Origin: Bathynomus jamesi | Lineage: Eukaryota > Arthropoda > Malacostraca > Isopoda > Cirolanidae | Direction: 5' to 3' | Length of the DNA: 64,000 nucleotides | NCBI GenBank assembly: GCA_023014485.1 | Contig: JAJOZX010007483.1 | Coordinates: forward strand, 62,001-126,000 | Shown: positions 11,359-21,101 of the stretch, piece after piece | How positions within the stretch are numbered: position 1 is the first letter of the stretch | Layout: each line of letters begins with the position of its first letter | The notes under the pieces: generated by a model | Database searches by the model: none | Told to the model about the DNA's origin: nothing | What the model saw: the letters and a program-made list of their open reading frames with translations, nothing else | Program-made: the position numbers and the translations under genes

Positions 11359-13321
11359 TAGGGTGTTTCACGGCAGTGTGGTTGATGGATGAAGTGGAAG
11401 GAAGATCAATCCACATTAATACCCCTGTTCCTTTTGCTGAGGAAACTCGTCTGAACAGGTTTCAACCAGATCAGAATACGTTTAGGGGTCCCGAGATTTG
11501 ACGCTTCAGATTGCTTAGGTATTTCTAATTTCAGCTGTTCTAGTGTTAGTCGACTACCTTGCTTCCTGACGGAAGGGTGCACTGCTCTCTGTCCTTCGTG
11601 TCAGTTGTCGAGTTTTGTCCTCATTGTGTCTACCGTTGCGTATTTGTATTCTTTTCTAATTCGTATATTTCCTCATTGCAGATAAACATGGCAACTCGAA
11701 GCAAGAAAGAGGTTTGGCTCATCGAACACCCGAATAAGGAGATCCTGGGTAGCCGCCTGCCGACAAAGTTGCAAGTCTTGCAAAAGTGCTTCTTCCATCA
11801 AAAACAGGAAAACCTAGGACGGAGAAAATATCTGAACCTCTGTTTGGATGCTGTGATGGTGTTCTGGAAAAGAGCAAGGATCCCTACTATGAGGCGGGAC
11901 AGCGCCCTTCGGAAAATGGAAGCTCTGCTCCAGTGTTACAAGTTGGTGAAAAGCAGCAACAGATCCGAGGAGAGCTGTCGTGTTGCGGAGGACATGTTCA
12001 AGGCGGAACTCAAGAACGAAATCCTCGATATTGGTCATTCCAATGCCCTTTCTATGATGACAAACGAGGAAGACAAGCTCTTCTACAAGAGTCAGCAGGA
12101 GGACCCAACAGAGAGCAGTATGGGATCGGCAGACATGAAGCTGGCCCAAATGGAGAGTAGGAAAAGGTGTCGAGAGGAACAGCAGGAGGAGAGACGACAC
12201 CGGGTATTCGAGCGGGCCAAGACGGTTACAGAAGCTGCTACTCTTGATGACAACTCCTTGTCCTCGGCGTCGCCATCTGCGGAAGATGATCCCTCCTTGG
12301 CAGCCTCCACGTCTGCTTCATGTCCTTCTCCGAGGAAGCGGTCGAGGAACCTCATCACTCAGGATGTGGCTGTCGCGTACGACCGGATGAACATTTCTTA
12401 TCGTGATGCAGCGATGTCCTACGCCGTCGTCGCGCAATCCTTGGGGCACGATTTGAAGGAGGTATCCATCTCCTCTTCCACAATGTATCGTGCTCGCCAG
12501 TCGCTTCGGAAACAAGGAGCAGAGGCGTATCAAGAGGGAGAATTCTGTCCTGAGGAGCCCTTGGTGTTGCACTGGGACAGGAAAATGCTGCCTGAAATCA
12601 CAGGTGATGATCTGTGGACTGGATTGCTGTGCTGGTCACCGGGAATGGCCAGGAGAAGCTGCTTGGAGTTCCGAAAGTTCCAGCTGGCACGGGAGTGGGG
12701 ACGGCACGTGTCTGCATTGATCTCTGGTACTTCGAGACGCTGGTTGGCTTGGCATTCTTCGATCAAGGGGTTCCTCAGGAAGAGAAACAAAGGATGCGAG
12801 AGAACCTCACCAAGCCGGCATCGAGGAAAGCGTTGAAGCGTCTGGAGGGGAAGACCATCCTCGGCTCCTTCAAGGGAAAGAAGATTTCGGATTTCGTTAC
12901 CTCGAGGACGAAGGATCTCTTCACCGCACTTCGTCGAAAATCCCGCTTCGTCTGGGGGAAGCGACCCACACTACCAAGGAGGCCTAGCTAGGGTCCGCGT
13001 CCTGGCTGTGGTGAACGACTCGGCTGAACGGGGGATCGCTCTCATCGAGAAATTCAATACTGCCCTAACAACGAAGGAAAAAGACAAACAGTACCTGCTG
13101 AAAGCAGTTTTCAAGAATAGGAAGGATTTTCCGAAGAAGCAGAAGGGGGAAATGATGAAGAAGTGATGAGTCTGTGCTCTCTGACGTAAGGCGTGATTTC
13201 TCGGGACCCCTTATTGTTGTCGGAGTCTCATTTTTGGCCAGGAGTGATAAATATGTAAAACGAACACGGGCATCTATGTGGATTAAAAATATAATGTGGT
13301 TCTCATTTATGAAACACCCTA
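11359..13321 (+). mobile_element. hAT-type element with 8-bp TSD and a deleted transposase-like gene
   Basis: Perfect terminal inverted repeats TAGGGTGTTTCA lie at 11359 and (reverse-complemented) at 13321. They are flanked by the 8-bp duplication CTCTTCAT at 11351-11358 and 13322-13329. It sits in the 3' UTR of the LINE that starts at 9166. The element carries a single plus-strand coding region (11688-13166) with a central deletion. The 8-bp duplication favours hAT, but the encoded protein lacks a motif I can use to prove it. Confidence 0.75.
11688..13166 (+). pseudogene. Transposon-borne unnamed protein, internally deleted and frameshifted
   Basis: The ATG at 11688 follows a good splice-acceptor-like tract (CTCATTGCAG), so the first part upstream may be an untranslated exon. 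The N-terminal 300 residues (MATRSKKEVW to LHWDRKMLPEITGD) are intact. A one-base loss near 12608 shifts the frame to IAVLVTGNGQEKLLG. At about 12721 the text jumps from TARVCIDL to LVGLAFFDQGVPQ, where related proteins I recall have several hundred more residues. Further breaks lead to VRVLAVVNDSAERGIALIEK and a stop at 13166. The GC-richer base composition of this gene contrasts with its surroundings. It is probably the transposase of its host element; the missing core would hold the catalytic residues. Confidence 0.6.
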
Positions 13322-13691
13322 CTCTTCATACTTTTTTTTGTTCTTTTCTTATCCTCTCTTTACTTGCATGTCTGTAGTTTACATGGTATGATAGTGTTTG
13401 AGTTAAGACAGTGTTTGCATGGTTTGTAAGCGTTCTTATTTTACTTCTTTTCATCTTTCATCCCTTTCCTATTCTCTTCGACTATTTTTCCGACTTGTCG
13501 GCAGTGGCCGGCGGATGATGGTGAATTTTTCTCTCTCTTTTTCTGAATGAATGTTAACCCACGAATGATAGGTTTTGCTACTTACTTAACTCCTTATTCT
13601 CTTCTTTTAACCCCTTAATCTCTTCTTTCTCTCGGGTTAACATTAGAGTGTATCTTAGGGTCTTTGTTAGCCTTAGCTTCTGTAGATCACT

Positions 13692-13770
13692 GTCCGACTT
13701 ATTTAGCATTTCTTCCAATTCTTCATCACTTAGTAATTTACCTGCCGTGGTTTCTGTAAAACACCAAAAA
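13692..13770 (-). pseudogene. piggyBac transposase N-terminal fragment beyond the LINE
   Basis: The minus strand reads KLLSDEELEEMLNKSDSD up to the LINE junction; the continuation SDVSDCVEPENLF lies at 9165 on the other side. A TTTTACAG splice-acceptor-like sequence precedes it at about 13765. This acidic N-terminus is typical of piggyBac transposases. Confidence 0.7.
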
Positions 13771-14069
13771 TACTGAGATTATTCAAATTACTATTTACAA
13801 TAACCACTCAGAAATGGTGTGATGGGGGTCTACCAGAACCTATGACGAACAGCATGAAATGGTGTCGTGGGGTCTGATGGACCCCAAGTGTTTTAGTGCA
13901 GATATTCTATGCAACACACGTCACTCGCACACCCACCCACGACAAGGCCTAATGAAGTACTGAGTTGGGCCAAAATAGTTAGCAGGTCAAAATACGTTAT
14001 CACGTGTTTTGCTGATATCCATGTTTTTCATAGGGTCCATCAGACCCCACGACACCATTCTAGGGTTGA

Positions 14070-14284
14070 TTGGGCTGCCATTGTCAATATGTTGCGACCA
14101 GCCACTGCCAAAATATTTGATGATTCTGCAACCCATGTGTTCCTGCCATATATTGATTCTCAACTGTAGCAAGCAACCCCGGTAGTTTTCGTGTGGGATG
14201 AGTACCTGCCAGAGAGTTTGAAGGCACATGCACGAAGCAAGAGGGGAAAGAGAGTTCGGAGACGCGTGGAGCCAAGCAGTCATC
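14070..14284 (+). pseudogene. Family X, 3' fragment after piggyBac
   Basis: Directly after the right piggyBac end the plus strand reads DWAAIVNMLRPATAKIF, then THVFLPYIDSQL, a TAG at about 14167, then WDEYLPESLKAHARSKRGKR and RRRVEPSS. I recall these blocks in the same order downstream of the blocks found at 3375-6874, so this is the same gene copy displaced by about 7.2 kb. It is cut at its 3' side by the LINE that starts near 14285. Confidence 0.65.
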
Positions 14285-15500
14285 CTCCTTTCCGGATTTC
14301 GGTGAAGGCTTTGCTATTGCGCTAGACATATCAAAAGCTTTTGATATAGTTTGGCACAAAACTTTAATTGCCAAACTGCTCTCCTTCGGTTTCTATCCTT
14401 CTACCTGTGCCTTCATCTCTAATTTCCTTTGTGGCCTATACTGCGGTTGTCGATGACCACTGTTCTTCTCCTACCTAAAGCTATCAATAGTGGTGTTCCA
14501 CAGGGCTCTGTCTTGTCACCCACTCTTTACCTTTTATTTATCAATGATCTATTAAGCCTCACTTCCTGTCCTATTCACTACTATGCCGATGATTCTATTC
14601 TTTACTTCTTCATCCGCTTCACAAAGCGTCCCTCTCAACAGACACTCCATGCTTGGCGTGGGACGGCTATGGTACACCTGATTTTTCATCTTTCTGCTAT
14701 CTGTGATTGAGGCAGAGAAAACCATGTCGTTTTCAATGCCTCAAAAACTCTGTTCCTTCATCTGTCTACTCGTCACAATCTTCCACACTATCCCCCTACA
14801 TTCAACAATACCCAGTTCAAGTCTTCATCTTCTCTTAACATTGTTGGTGTTTCCTTTTCTCGTGATCTTTCCTGGAAAGATCACAAAAATTCTTTCTAAA
14901 ACAGCTTCTAAGTGTTAGGTGTGTTGTACCAGTCCGCAGTTTCTTCACCCCGACTCAGTTGCTGTCTCTGTAGAAGGGTCTTGTCCGCTCCAGTATGAAA
15001 TACGTTTCTCATGTGTGTGATAGTTTAAAAAACAGCTGTACTTAACCGGATGGAATTAGTCTTTTCGTCTTAGCATTTCACTGCCTCTGTTTGACCGTCT
15101 TCAATCTCTATCTCTCTACCGCAATGTTGCCTCACTCTCTCTTCACTATCGCTATTATTACGGGCACTGCTCTTCTGAACTCTTTAACTGCATGCATGTC
15201 TCCTCCTTCAAGGAGAGCACGAGGTACCAAACGTTTTTACACATTCTCATTCCTTTTCTGTCGACATATCTAACGCAAGGATTAATCGGTATTTTCAATC
15301 TTTCATCTACTCAACCGGTGAACTCTTGAACAATCTTCCTCATTTCATCTTTCTACCTGTCTATGACCTTCTATCTTTCAAACGCAGAGTGTCCAGTCAT
15401 CTCGAAAACCTTGAACGTTGATTTTGGCTCTCTTCTTCCTCTATAGGAGGCGCGTTTTAGAGGGTATTCACCCTTGTCCCCTCCTTCCTGCAAAAAAAAA
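14285..15500 (+). mobile_element. 5'-truncated Jockey-type LINE with poly(A) end, decayed
   Basis: Starts inside the RT domain with ALDISKAFDIVWHKTLIAK and continues NSGVPQGSVLSPTLYLLF and HYYADDSILYFF, so the YADD catalytic pair is retained. Several frameshifts and stops follow (near 14450, 14640, 14705, 14915, 15045). C-terminal remnants continue to about 15420. The element ends in a short A run at 15492-15501, followed by (TG)n. The combination ALDISKAFD and GVPQGSVLSPTL is typical of Jockey-clade LINEs common in crustaceans; the clade call is from memory. Confidence 0.7.
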
Positions 15501-15502
15501 AT

Positions 15503-15514
15503 GTGTGTGTGTGT
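15503..15514. repeat. (TG)n microsatellite
   Basis: Six TG units directly after the A-rich end of the LINE at 14285 and before the target duplication of the hAT-type element at 15523. Confidence 0.7.
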
Positions 15515-15950
15515 CTATATATTAGTGGTGCACCGGAGGCCGGAGGGCCGGAGCCTCCGGCTTAGTGTTTTTTCCTCCGGCCGGAGGTTCCGGCCAATTG
15601 ATTTATTTCAGTATTTATATGTGTGTGTGTGTTCCATCGTCTCATCTATTTAGGGTTTATATATTATAGTCCTGCTATTTTAAATTATTAAGTCTTTAAT
15701 AACTTAAACTTTATAGAAGTCGACTTTCTATGCTTTGTGCGTGCGCTAATTTCTCTAAAAATTCCCATTGAACAGAATATCCTCAGGTTATGAAACTTAT
15801 GATGTCTTGCTGAATGCTGAGTAAAGTAGCCTATATCAAATCAATTATTAATACAATCACTGATCACTCATAAAATAAATTATTATTACAGTCATCTGAG
15901 AACTGAAATATTTGGATAGGTGCAGAAAAATGAGGTTTTATAGTTTTATA

Positions 15951-16705
15951 CAGGGTGGGCCGTAAGTTTCCATACATAGGAAAAATAAACATTTTTTTAT
16001 GGACAACCATTTTTATTTATATAATATGCTCTACATGGTTGCCATTGTTTTGAAAACACATTTCAATACGTGTTCCCCACTGTTGATGAACACGCATTAG
16101 CACAGTTGACGTTATGCTTGTAATGGCGTTGGTGATACGTTCCTTTAGATGATTTATGTCTCGTATCTTTTCCTGATACACCATGGCCTTCAAGTGCCCC
16201 CAAAGATAGAAATCAAGGGGGGTGAGATCTGGGGATCTGGGAGGCCACTCCACAGGACCACGCCGACCAATCCAAGCATCCGGAAACTGCTGATCCAAAT
16301 ACCGACGCACGTGAAGACCATAATGAGGTGGAGCTCCATCTTGCTGGAAGTAAACTGGGAAGATACCTTCCTCGTTTAGCAGGGATGGGAAAATCTCTTC
16401 TTGCAACATGTTAAGATACCTTTCGGCATTAAGATTTCCACTGACAAAAATTGGTCCAATAATTCTGTCACCCCATATCCCGGCCCACACCATCACTTTA
16501 CCGGCACCTTGCATCTTCGTCGGACTCAGCCAGTTAGGGTTAGCATTACTCCAATAACGTATGTTTTGCCGATTAACCTCTCCATTGACGTAAAAATTTG
16601 CTTCATCAGTAAACAAGATCTTACAAACGCATATTCTTAGGGTATCTGAAACATAAAAACAAACGTTTAAATTTTCCTATGTATGGAAACTTACGGCCCA
16701 CCCTG
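15951..16705 (-). mobile_element. Internally deleted DD41D mariner-like element nested in the hAT-type element
   Basis: Terminal inverted repeats of about 30 bp begin CAGGGTGGGCCGTAAGTTTC at 15951 and are mirrored at 16705, flanked by TA on both sides (15949-15950 and 16706-16707). At 755 bp it is about half the usual length; the N-terminal half of the transposase is missing. Confidence 0.85.
16017..16616 (-). pseudogene. DD41D transposase, C-terminal catalytic part
   Basis: About 199 codons open on the minus strand. First aspartate is in [16 protein letters not shown], second in [11 protein letters not shown], third in [14 protein letters not shown]. Counting from the second to the third catalytic aspartate gives 41 intervening residues, the DD41D spacing. 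The paired helix-turn-helix domain that binds the terminal repeats is absent because of the deletion, so the reading frame is open but the protein would not be functional. Related full-length copies lie at 21179-22229, 55075-55960 and 58891-59940. Confidence 0.85.
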
Positions 16706-16875
16706 TAGAATTAAAACAAAAAGTTGTCAGAATTGAGTTTGGTATACTTGGCACCTCCGGCCAGAGGCCGGAGTTTAGTGAGACCTCTGGCCGGAGCAGA
16801 AGGTTTTCTAAAATGGACAGAACTCCTGCTCGGCCGGACCCGGAGCCGGAGCTCCGGTGCATCACTACTATATAT

Positions 16876-18235
16876 ATAACCTTACCTTACAACCTTACAA
16901 AGGTTCCGCGCGATGATTCCTCATTTCGCGAAGGTCAAGCTTGTCTCCCCTCCTCTAGAGTTGGCCTGGTGAAGTAGTGAGTTGGTTTCATGTGCTCTCC
17001 ACCTCACATAGCCAGGTACGCCCGGCTCATCGGGGATTGTTCTGAGCCAAGCGTCTAATCTTCTTTTGAAGATGTCCACTGCAACTCCCTTCGTGTTTCT
17101 TAGGTCTTTGGGCAACTGATTAAAGAGTTTTGTTCCTCTCACCACAAAACTAATTTATTTCAGGGTTAAGGATGTTTCCTCTCTCGCCTTCAATTTGGGA
17201 ATACGACACAGTCTACCGTTTCTGCTTTCCACCGTTGTTTGGGGAGTTATAGGGTTCAGAGTAAGATTAGGGACTAGTTTCTCCATTATTTTCCAAGTGT
17301 AAATAATGGTGTATCTCTCTCTTCTCCTTTCCAGTGAATATAGGTCTAGTTCGCGTAACCTTTCTCAGTAATTTAATTCTTTGCACCCGTTGATCTTGGC
17401 TGTGAAGCTTCTCTGGATCCCTTCCAGGTGTCTAATGTCTTCTTTTTTATATTGGGATGTTAGGACCGATCAGTATTCCAGTTTGGGTATGATCAAGGTT
17501 TTCAGTAGAGGAATCATTACATTCCTATCCCTTCGTTTAAAGGTTCTCAATATCTGTCCCGTTATTCTCTTTGCTCTGTTTAGTGCTATCTTATTTTGTT
17601 TCAAATTTCGCATCATCTGTCATTACAATCGTTAAATCTTTTGCTCTGTTTAGTGCTATCTTATTTTGTTTCAAATTTCGCATCATCTGTCATTACAATC
17701 GTTAAATCTTTTGCTCTGAAATTTCTCTGAATTTCCTGTCCATTTGGGGTATAATATTCCATGTATTTTTGGTCTTCTCTTTTTCCGTACCGTAACAGCT
17801 GAAATTTCTCCGTGTTAAACTTCATATTGTTGTCTTCCGTCCACTTGTAGATTCTGTTTATGTCGGTTTATAGAGATCCTATATCTTTTGGGTTTCTTAT
17901 TTTTCTACTGATCTTTGTGTCATCCGCAAAGGATGTTACTGTGCTGTCTCTGGTAACGTCCTCATCTATGTTAGTTAGCATGATTATGAAGAGTAGTGGA
18001 GCTAATATTGTTCCTTGTGATACTGAGCTGAGGACCTCTGATTCTGATGCAGATACTCCCTGTACTGTAACAGCTTGCCGCCGTTCACTAAGGAAATTAT
18101 ATATTCATTTCCCTACTTTTCCTGTTATTCCCATATATTTCAGTTTATGTATTAGGATTCCATGGTCACACTTGTCGAACGCTTTAGCAAAGTCTGTGTA
18201 TAGTACATCATAGTTTTCATTACTTTCAAGTGGAT

Positions 18236-18236
<1 letters not shown>
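16876..18236 (-). mobile_element. LINE-3 copy a, 5'-truncated, 3' tail ending in TA repeat
   Basis: Minus-strand RT blocks in order are VLYTDFAKAFDKCDHG (18105-18240), SFADDTKISRKI near 17915, IYKWTEDNNMKFNTEKFQLL near 17810, PLLKTLIIPKLEY near 17480 and LFNQLPKDLRNTKGVAVDIF (16921-17145). The catalytic FADD is present, but stops and a 70-bp internal duplication (17571-17710) break the frame. The 3' end runs into a TATATA tract next to the target duplication of the hAT-type element. A second copy is at 20001-21066. Clade not assigned with certainty. Confidence 0.75.
17571..17710. repeat. 70-bp exact tandem duplication inside LINE-3 copy a
   Basis: The segment 17571-17640, starting TTGCTCTGTTTAGTGC, is repeated without a visible mismatch at 17641-17710. 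Seventy bases is not a multiple of three, so it shifts the RT frame. It is either a recent replication-slippage event or an assembly artefact. Confidence 0.9.

Positions 18237-18291
<55 letters not shown>
18237..18291. repeat. (TA)n microsatellite
   Basis: About 27 uninterrupted TA units between the 5'-truncated end of LINE-3 copy a and the tail of the left PLE arm. Confidence 0.95.
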
Positions 18292-18293
<2 letters not shown>

Positions 18294-19396
18294 TGCAAAC
18301 CCACAAGGAAAAAGAAAAACGATTCCAAGGCCTTTCGTGTAGTCAAAGCTACACCTCGTCAGGGAATGAAGATAAAAGGCGAGATGCCCATAAATATATA
18401 CAACGTACAGGAAAAACAAAACAATTAGCACATACTTAACAAGGGTTAATGAGAGGCAAAAGAAATTTTAACATGATATCGTCAATTTTATACGTCCCCG
18501 CACTGTTATTGAAATTGTTTTTAAAATGAATAAATGCACATTCTAGAATATTTCTTTCTATTATATCTCTGTTTTTAACAAGCGCTTTAGAACTATCCCA
18601 TTTGATGCTATGGTTACATCTATACATATGGTTAAATAAAGCATTGGAATTATTAGCTGTTCTACAAGCATATTTATGCTGTTTTACCCTAATATCTAAC
18701 GTTTTACCAGTTTGGCCTATATATATACTGAGTTACATTGTGTACATCCGATCGAATACACACAACCAACAACATTATCAGGGCTATTCTTTATTAGGCG
18801 TGATTTAACAGTATTATTATACTTAAAGATTACATTAATGCCAATTGCTTTAAGTACAGTTGGAAGGTATTGAAAATTAACATGGTGAGGTAGGCTAAGG
18901 ATATTTTTACGCTGAAATTCCTTTACAATTACATTATTATAATACCTATTCTTGGCTTTCTTAAGACAGTTATCTAAAAATGAAATAGGATAACATAATT
19001 TAGTACCAATATTCATGATATTGCATAACTCGGAATCTAAAAATTCAGGACTGACAACTCTCAATGCTCGAAGAAACATAGCAGAGAAAATAGAGGATTT
19101 AATCGAAGGATGATGGTCAGAATAAAAATGCACATAAGAGTTATTATTAGTAGGCTTACGGTAGACTTCATATTTGAACTGATTAGAGCATCTCCAAATT
19201 TTTAGATCAAGAAAAGATAGGCTTCCATCATTTTCTTTTTCAACTGTAAACTTAATAGATGGGACTAAATTGTTGAGCCTACCAAGAAATAAGTCCACAT
19301 CCAAATTATTAGGCCAAAGGCATAAAATATCATCTATATACCTGTACCAAACCAGGTTAAAATTAACAATCGTAGGCAAAATTCTAATCTAATGTA
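18292..19396 (-). mobile_element. PLE-1, left arm (minus), RT fragment plus GIY-YIG endonuclease
   Basis: From 19379 down to 18717 the frame gives the C-terminal RT part with RYIDDILCLWPNN (catalytic IDD) and FLDLKIWRCSNQFKYEVYRK. It ends in CVYSIGCTQCNSVYI; the GIY-YIG domain continues after a single break at about 18720 with GQTGKTLDIRVKQHKYACR and ends at 18436. Penelope-like elements join a telomerase-like RT to a GIY-YIG nuclease, which is exactly this order. The N-terminal RT half is missing. Downstream of the stop the 3' region contains a hammerhead fold (18322-18367) and stops at a (TA)n tract. It faces the right arm at 19397 head-to-head. Confidence 0.85.
18322..18367 (-). ncRNA. Hammerhead ribozyme fold in the PLE-1 left arm
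   Basis: On the minus strand: stem I 5' strand AUUCC, core CUGACGA, one extra G, stem II GUGUAG with loop CUUUGA and CUACAC, core GAA, a six-base palindrome AGGCCU as loopless stem III, cleavage-site U, then GGAAU closing stem I perfectly. All catalytic-core bases match the hammerhead consensus. Penelope-like elements are known to carry such minimal hammerheads, which are thought to act as dimers through a palindromic stem III. The single unpaired base after the CUGACGA core is a deviation that might lower activity. Confidence 0.7.
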
Positions 19397-19976
19397 ATGT
19401 AATCTTTAAGTATAATAATACTGTTAAATCACGCCTAATAAAGAATAGCCCTGATAATGTTGTTGGTTGTGTGTATTCGATCGGATGTACACAATGTAAC
19501 TCAATATATATAGGCCAAACTGGTAAAACGTTAGATATTAGGGTAAAACAGCATAAATATGCTTGTAGAACAGCTAATAATTCCAATGCTTTATTTAACC
19601 ATATGTATAGATGTAACCATAGCATCAAGTGGGATAGTTCTAAAGCGCTTGTTAAAAACAGAGATATAATAGAAAGAAATATTCTAGAATGTGCATTTAT
19701 TCATTTTAAAAACAATTTCAATAACAGTGCGGGGACGTATAAAATTGACGATATCATGTTAAAATTTCTTTTGCCTCTCATTAACCCTTGTTAAGTATGT
19801 GCTAATTGTTTTGTTTTCCTGTACGTTGTATATATTTATGGGCATCTCGCCTTTTATCTTCATTCCCTGACGAGGTGTAGCTTTGAATACACAAAAGGCC
19901 TTGGAATCGTTTTTCTTTTTCCTTGTGGGTTTGCAGCATTCATTCATTTCACGTGTTTTATTGTGAAATTCATCCC
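19397..19976 (+). mobile_element. PLE-1, right arm (plus), GIY-YIG fragment
   Basis: The plus strand reads FKYNNTVKSRLIKNSPDN, then CVYSIGCTQCNSIYIGQTG and an intact GIY-YIG domain to a stop after LLPLINPC at about 19794. It is an inverted near-copy of the distal part of the left arm (18436-18830), and here the VYIGQTG junction is in one frame. The 3' region ends with TTCACGTGTTTTATTGTGA and runs into (TA)n at 19977. The RT catalytic part is absent, so this arm is a 5'-truncated copy. Confidence 0.8.
19862..19907 (+). ncRNA. Decayed hammerhead fold in the PLE-1 right arm
   Basis: The same layout as the left-arm ribozyme: AUUCC and GGAAU stem I, core CUGACGA, palindrome AGGCCU. Here stem II has a mismatch (CUACAC changed to AUACAC) and the invariant core G of GAAA is replaced by A. 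It should therefore not self-cleave. Confidence 0.65.
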
Positions 19977-20000
19977 ATATATATATATATATATATATAT
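19977..20000. repeat. (TA)n microsatellite
   Basis: About 12 TA units joining the tail of PLE-1 (plus) and the 3' tail of LINE-3 copy b (minus). Confidence 0.9.
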
Positions 20001-21060
20001 AGCTACTTCGTTAACCTCGTTGATGTTCCGTGTGTTGGTCTCTCTTCACACGAAGGTGAAGCTGGTGGTCCCGCATCTCTGCCTTGCTTGGTGGAGGAGC
20101 GAGTTGCTTTCTTGCGCTCTCCGCCGCACATAGCCAGGTAGGCTTGTCTGGTACCGTCCTGAGCCAAGCATCTACTCTTCTGTTGAAGACTTCAACTTTG
20201 ACACCTGTAACGTTTCTGAGATCCTTTGGAAGCTGGTTAAAAAGTCTTGGCCCCCTGCCAACCAAGCTATTTTCCTTCAGTGTTAAAGAGGTCCCTTGTA
20301 GGGCCTTTAATTTGGAAACACCACACATTCTGCCTTTCCTATTTTCCAGCTTTGTTTGAATGGTAATTGGGTTTAGTTTGAGGTTTGGTACCAGTTTTTC
20401 GATTATTTTCCATATGTAAATTATGGTGTACCTCTTTCTTCTTACCAGTGAGTACAGATTTAGTTTACGTAGTCTTTCCCAGTAGTTAAGTTCTTTGTAG
20501 CTATCAATCTTTCCTGTGAAATGTCTCTGCGTTTCTTCTAGTCTATTAGTTTCTTCCTTTTTATATGGGGACGTCAAGACTGAGCAGTATTCAAGTTTTG
20601 GTATAATCAGTGTTTTTAGCAGGGGAATCATTACTGTCCTGTCCCTTCTTTTGAACGTCCTTACTATCTCTCCCGCGACTCTTTTTGCTTTGTTTATCGC
20701 TATTTGATTTTGTGTTTCGAATTTCCCATTATCGGTCATTATTATCACCAAATCGATCGCTTTCGTGCTTCTCTGAATTTTCTGCCCGCCCGGGGTATAA
20801 TATGCAATTTGTTTAAGTTCCTCATTTCTACCATATCTCAAGAGCTGAAATTTCTCGGTGTTAAATGTCATGTTGTCTTCTGACCATTTGTATATTTTGT
20901 TCGTGTCCCTGTACAAGGCCTCAACTTCATTGCCTCGCTGATTTTTCTGCTGATCTTTGTATCGTCTGCGTACTTCCGATTCTGATGATGATATACCTTG
21001 AATTTTGACGACCTGTAGACGTTCTCTGAGGAAGTTGTAGATCTATTTTCCCACTTTGCC

Positions 21061-21066
<6 letters not shown>
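20001..21066 (-). mobile_element. LINE-3 copy b, 5'-truncated with internal deletion
   Basis: A 301-codon open stretch on the minus strand at 20011-20916 gives IYKWSEDNMTFNTEKFQLLR, PLLKTLIIPKLEYCSVLTS and LFNQLPKDLRNVTGVKVEVF, colinear with LINE-3 copy a. Upstream, YADDTKISRKISEA follows after a frame change near 20920. The region between the finger domain and the catalytic YADD appears deleted compared with copy a. Both ends meet (TA)n tracts (19977-20000 and 21067-21100), as copy a does. Confidence 0.75.

Positions 21067-21100
<34 letters not shown>
21067..21100. repeat. (TA)n microsatellite
   Basis: About 17 TA units between LINE-3 copy b and the DD41D mariner at 21110. Confidence 0.9.

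Positions 21101-21101
<1 letters not shown>

Larger units (their letters stand above)
9166..13685 (+). mobile_element. 5'-truncated LINE (CR1/Jockey-like) inserted in piggyBac
   Basis: Begins abruptly inside the reverse-transcriptase domain (RPISLTSIVGKLLES) at 9166 and ends at 13685. ATCACT is present on both sides (9160-9165 and 13686-13691) and the piggyBac reading frame continues across it (LNKSDSD on one side, SDVSDCVE on the other), so the limits are well supported. The 5' truncation is normal for target-primed reverse transcription. Two later insertions lie inside it: 9871-10595 in the coding part and 11359-13321 in the 3' UTR. The clade is a judgement from RT similarity only. Confidence 0.7.
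6875..14069 (-). mobile_element. piggyBac element inserted in family X, itself heavily nested
   Basis: The left boundary is TTAA at 6875-6878 followed by CCTTAGTATGATGTTG. The right boundary, reverse-complemented, is TCAA then CCCTAGAATGGTGTCG, so the terminal inverted repeat is CCYTAGWATGRTGTYG and the right target copy has decayed to TTGA. Subterminal palindromes of the type GGGGTCTGATGGACCCC occur near both ends (about 6920, 13835, 13875, 14045). Subtracting the LINE insertion 9166-13685 leaves about 2.7 kb, the normal piggyBac size. The transposase is encoded on the minus strand. Family X reading resumes just outside the right end, which independently supports these boundaries. Confidence 0.8.
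15523..16867. mobile_element. hAT-type non-autonomous element with CCGGAGG subterminal repeats
   Basis: Terminal inverted repeats TAGTGGTGCACCGG and (reverse-complemented) TAGTGATGCACCGG are flanked by a perfect 8-bp duplication CTATATAT (15515-15522 and 16868-16875). Both ends carry clusters of CCGGAGG/CCGGCC words, 15530-15595 and 16750-16860, giving GC-rich tips in an AT-rich body. No hAT transposase is present. A mariner-like element is nested inside at 15951-16705. Confidence 0.85.

Noticed and set aside
12092..12790. Minus-strand open frames opposite the transposon gene at 11688
   Set aside because: They arise from the GC-rich coding strand and have no independent similarity.
18230..18439. 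Open frames encoding runs of Ile-Tyr or Ser-Leu/Arg-Glu
   Set aside because: These are (TA)n and (CT)n microsatellites read as codons, here and at 35147-35515, 33612, 34736 and 57800.
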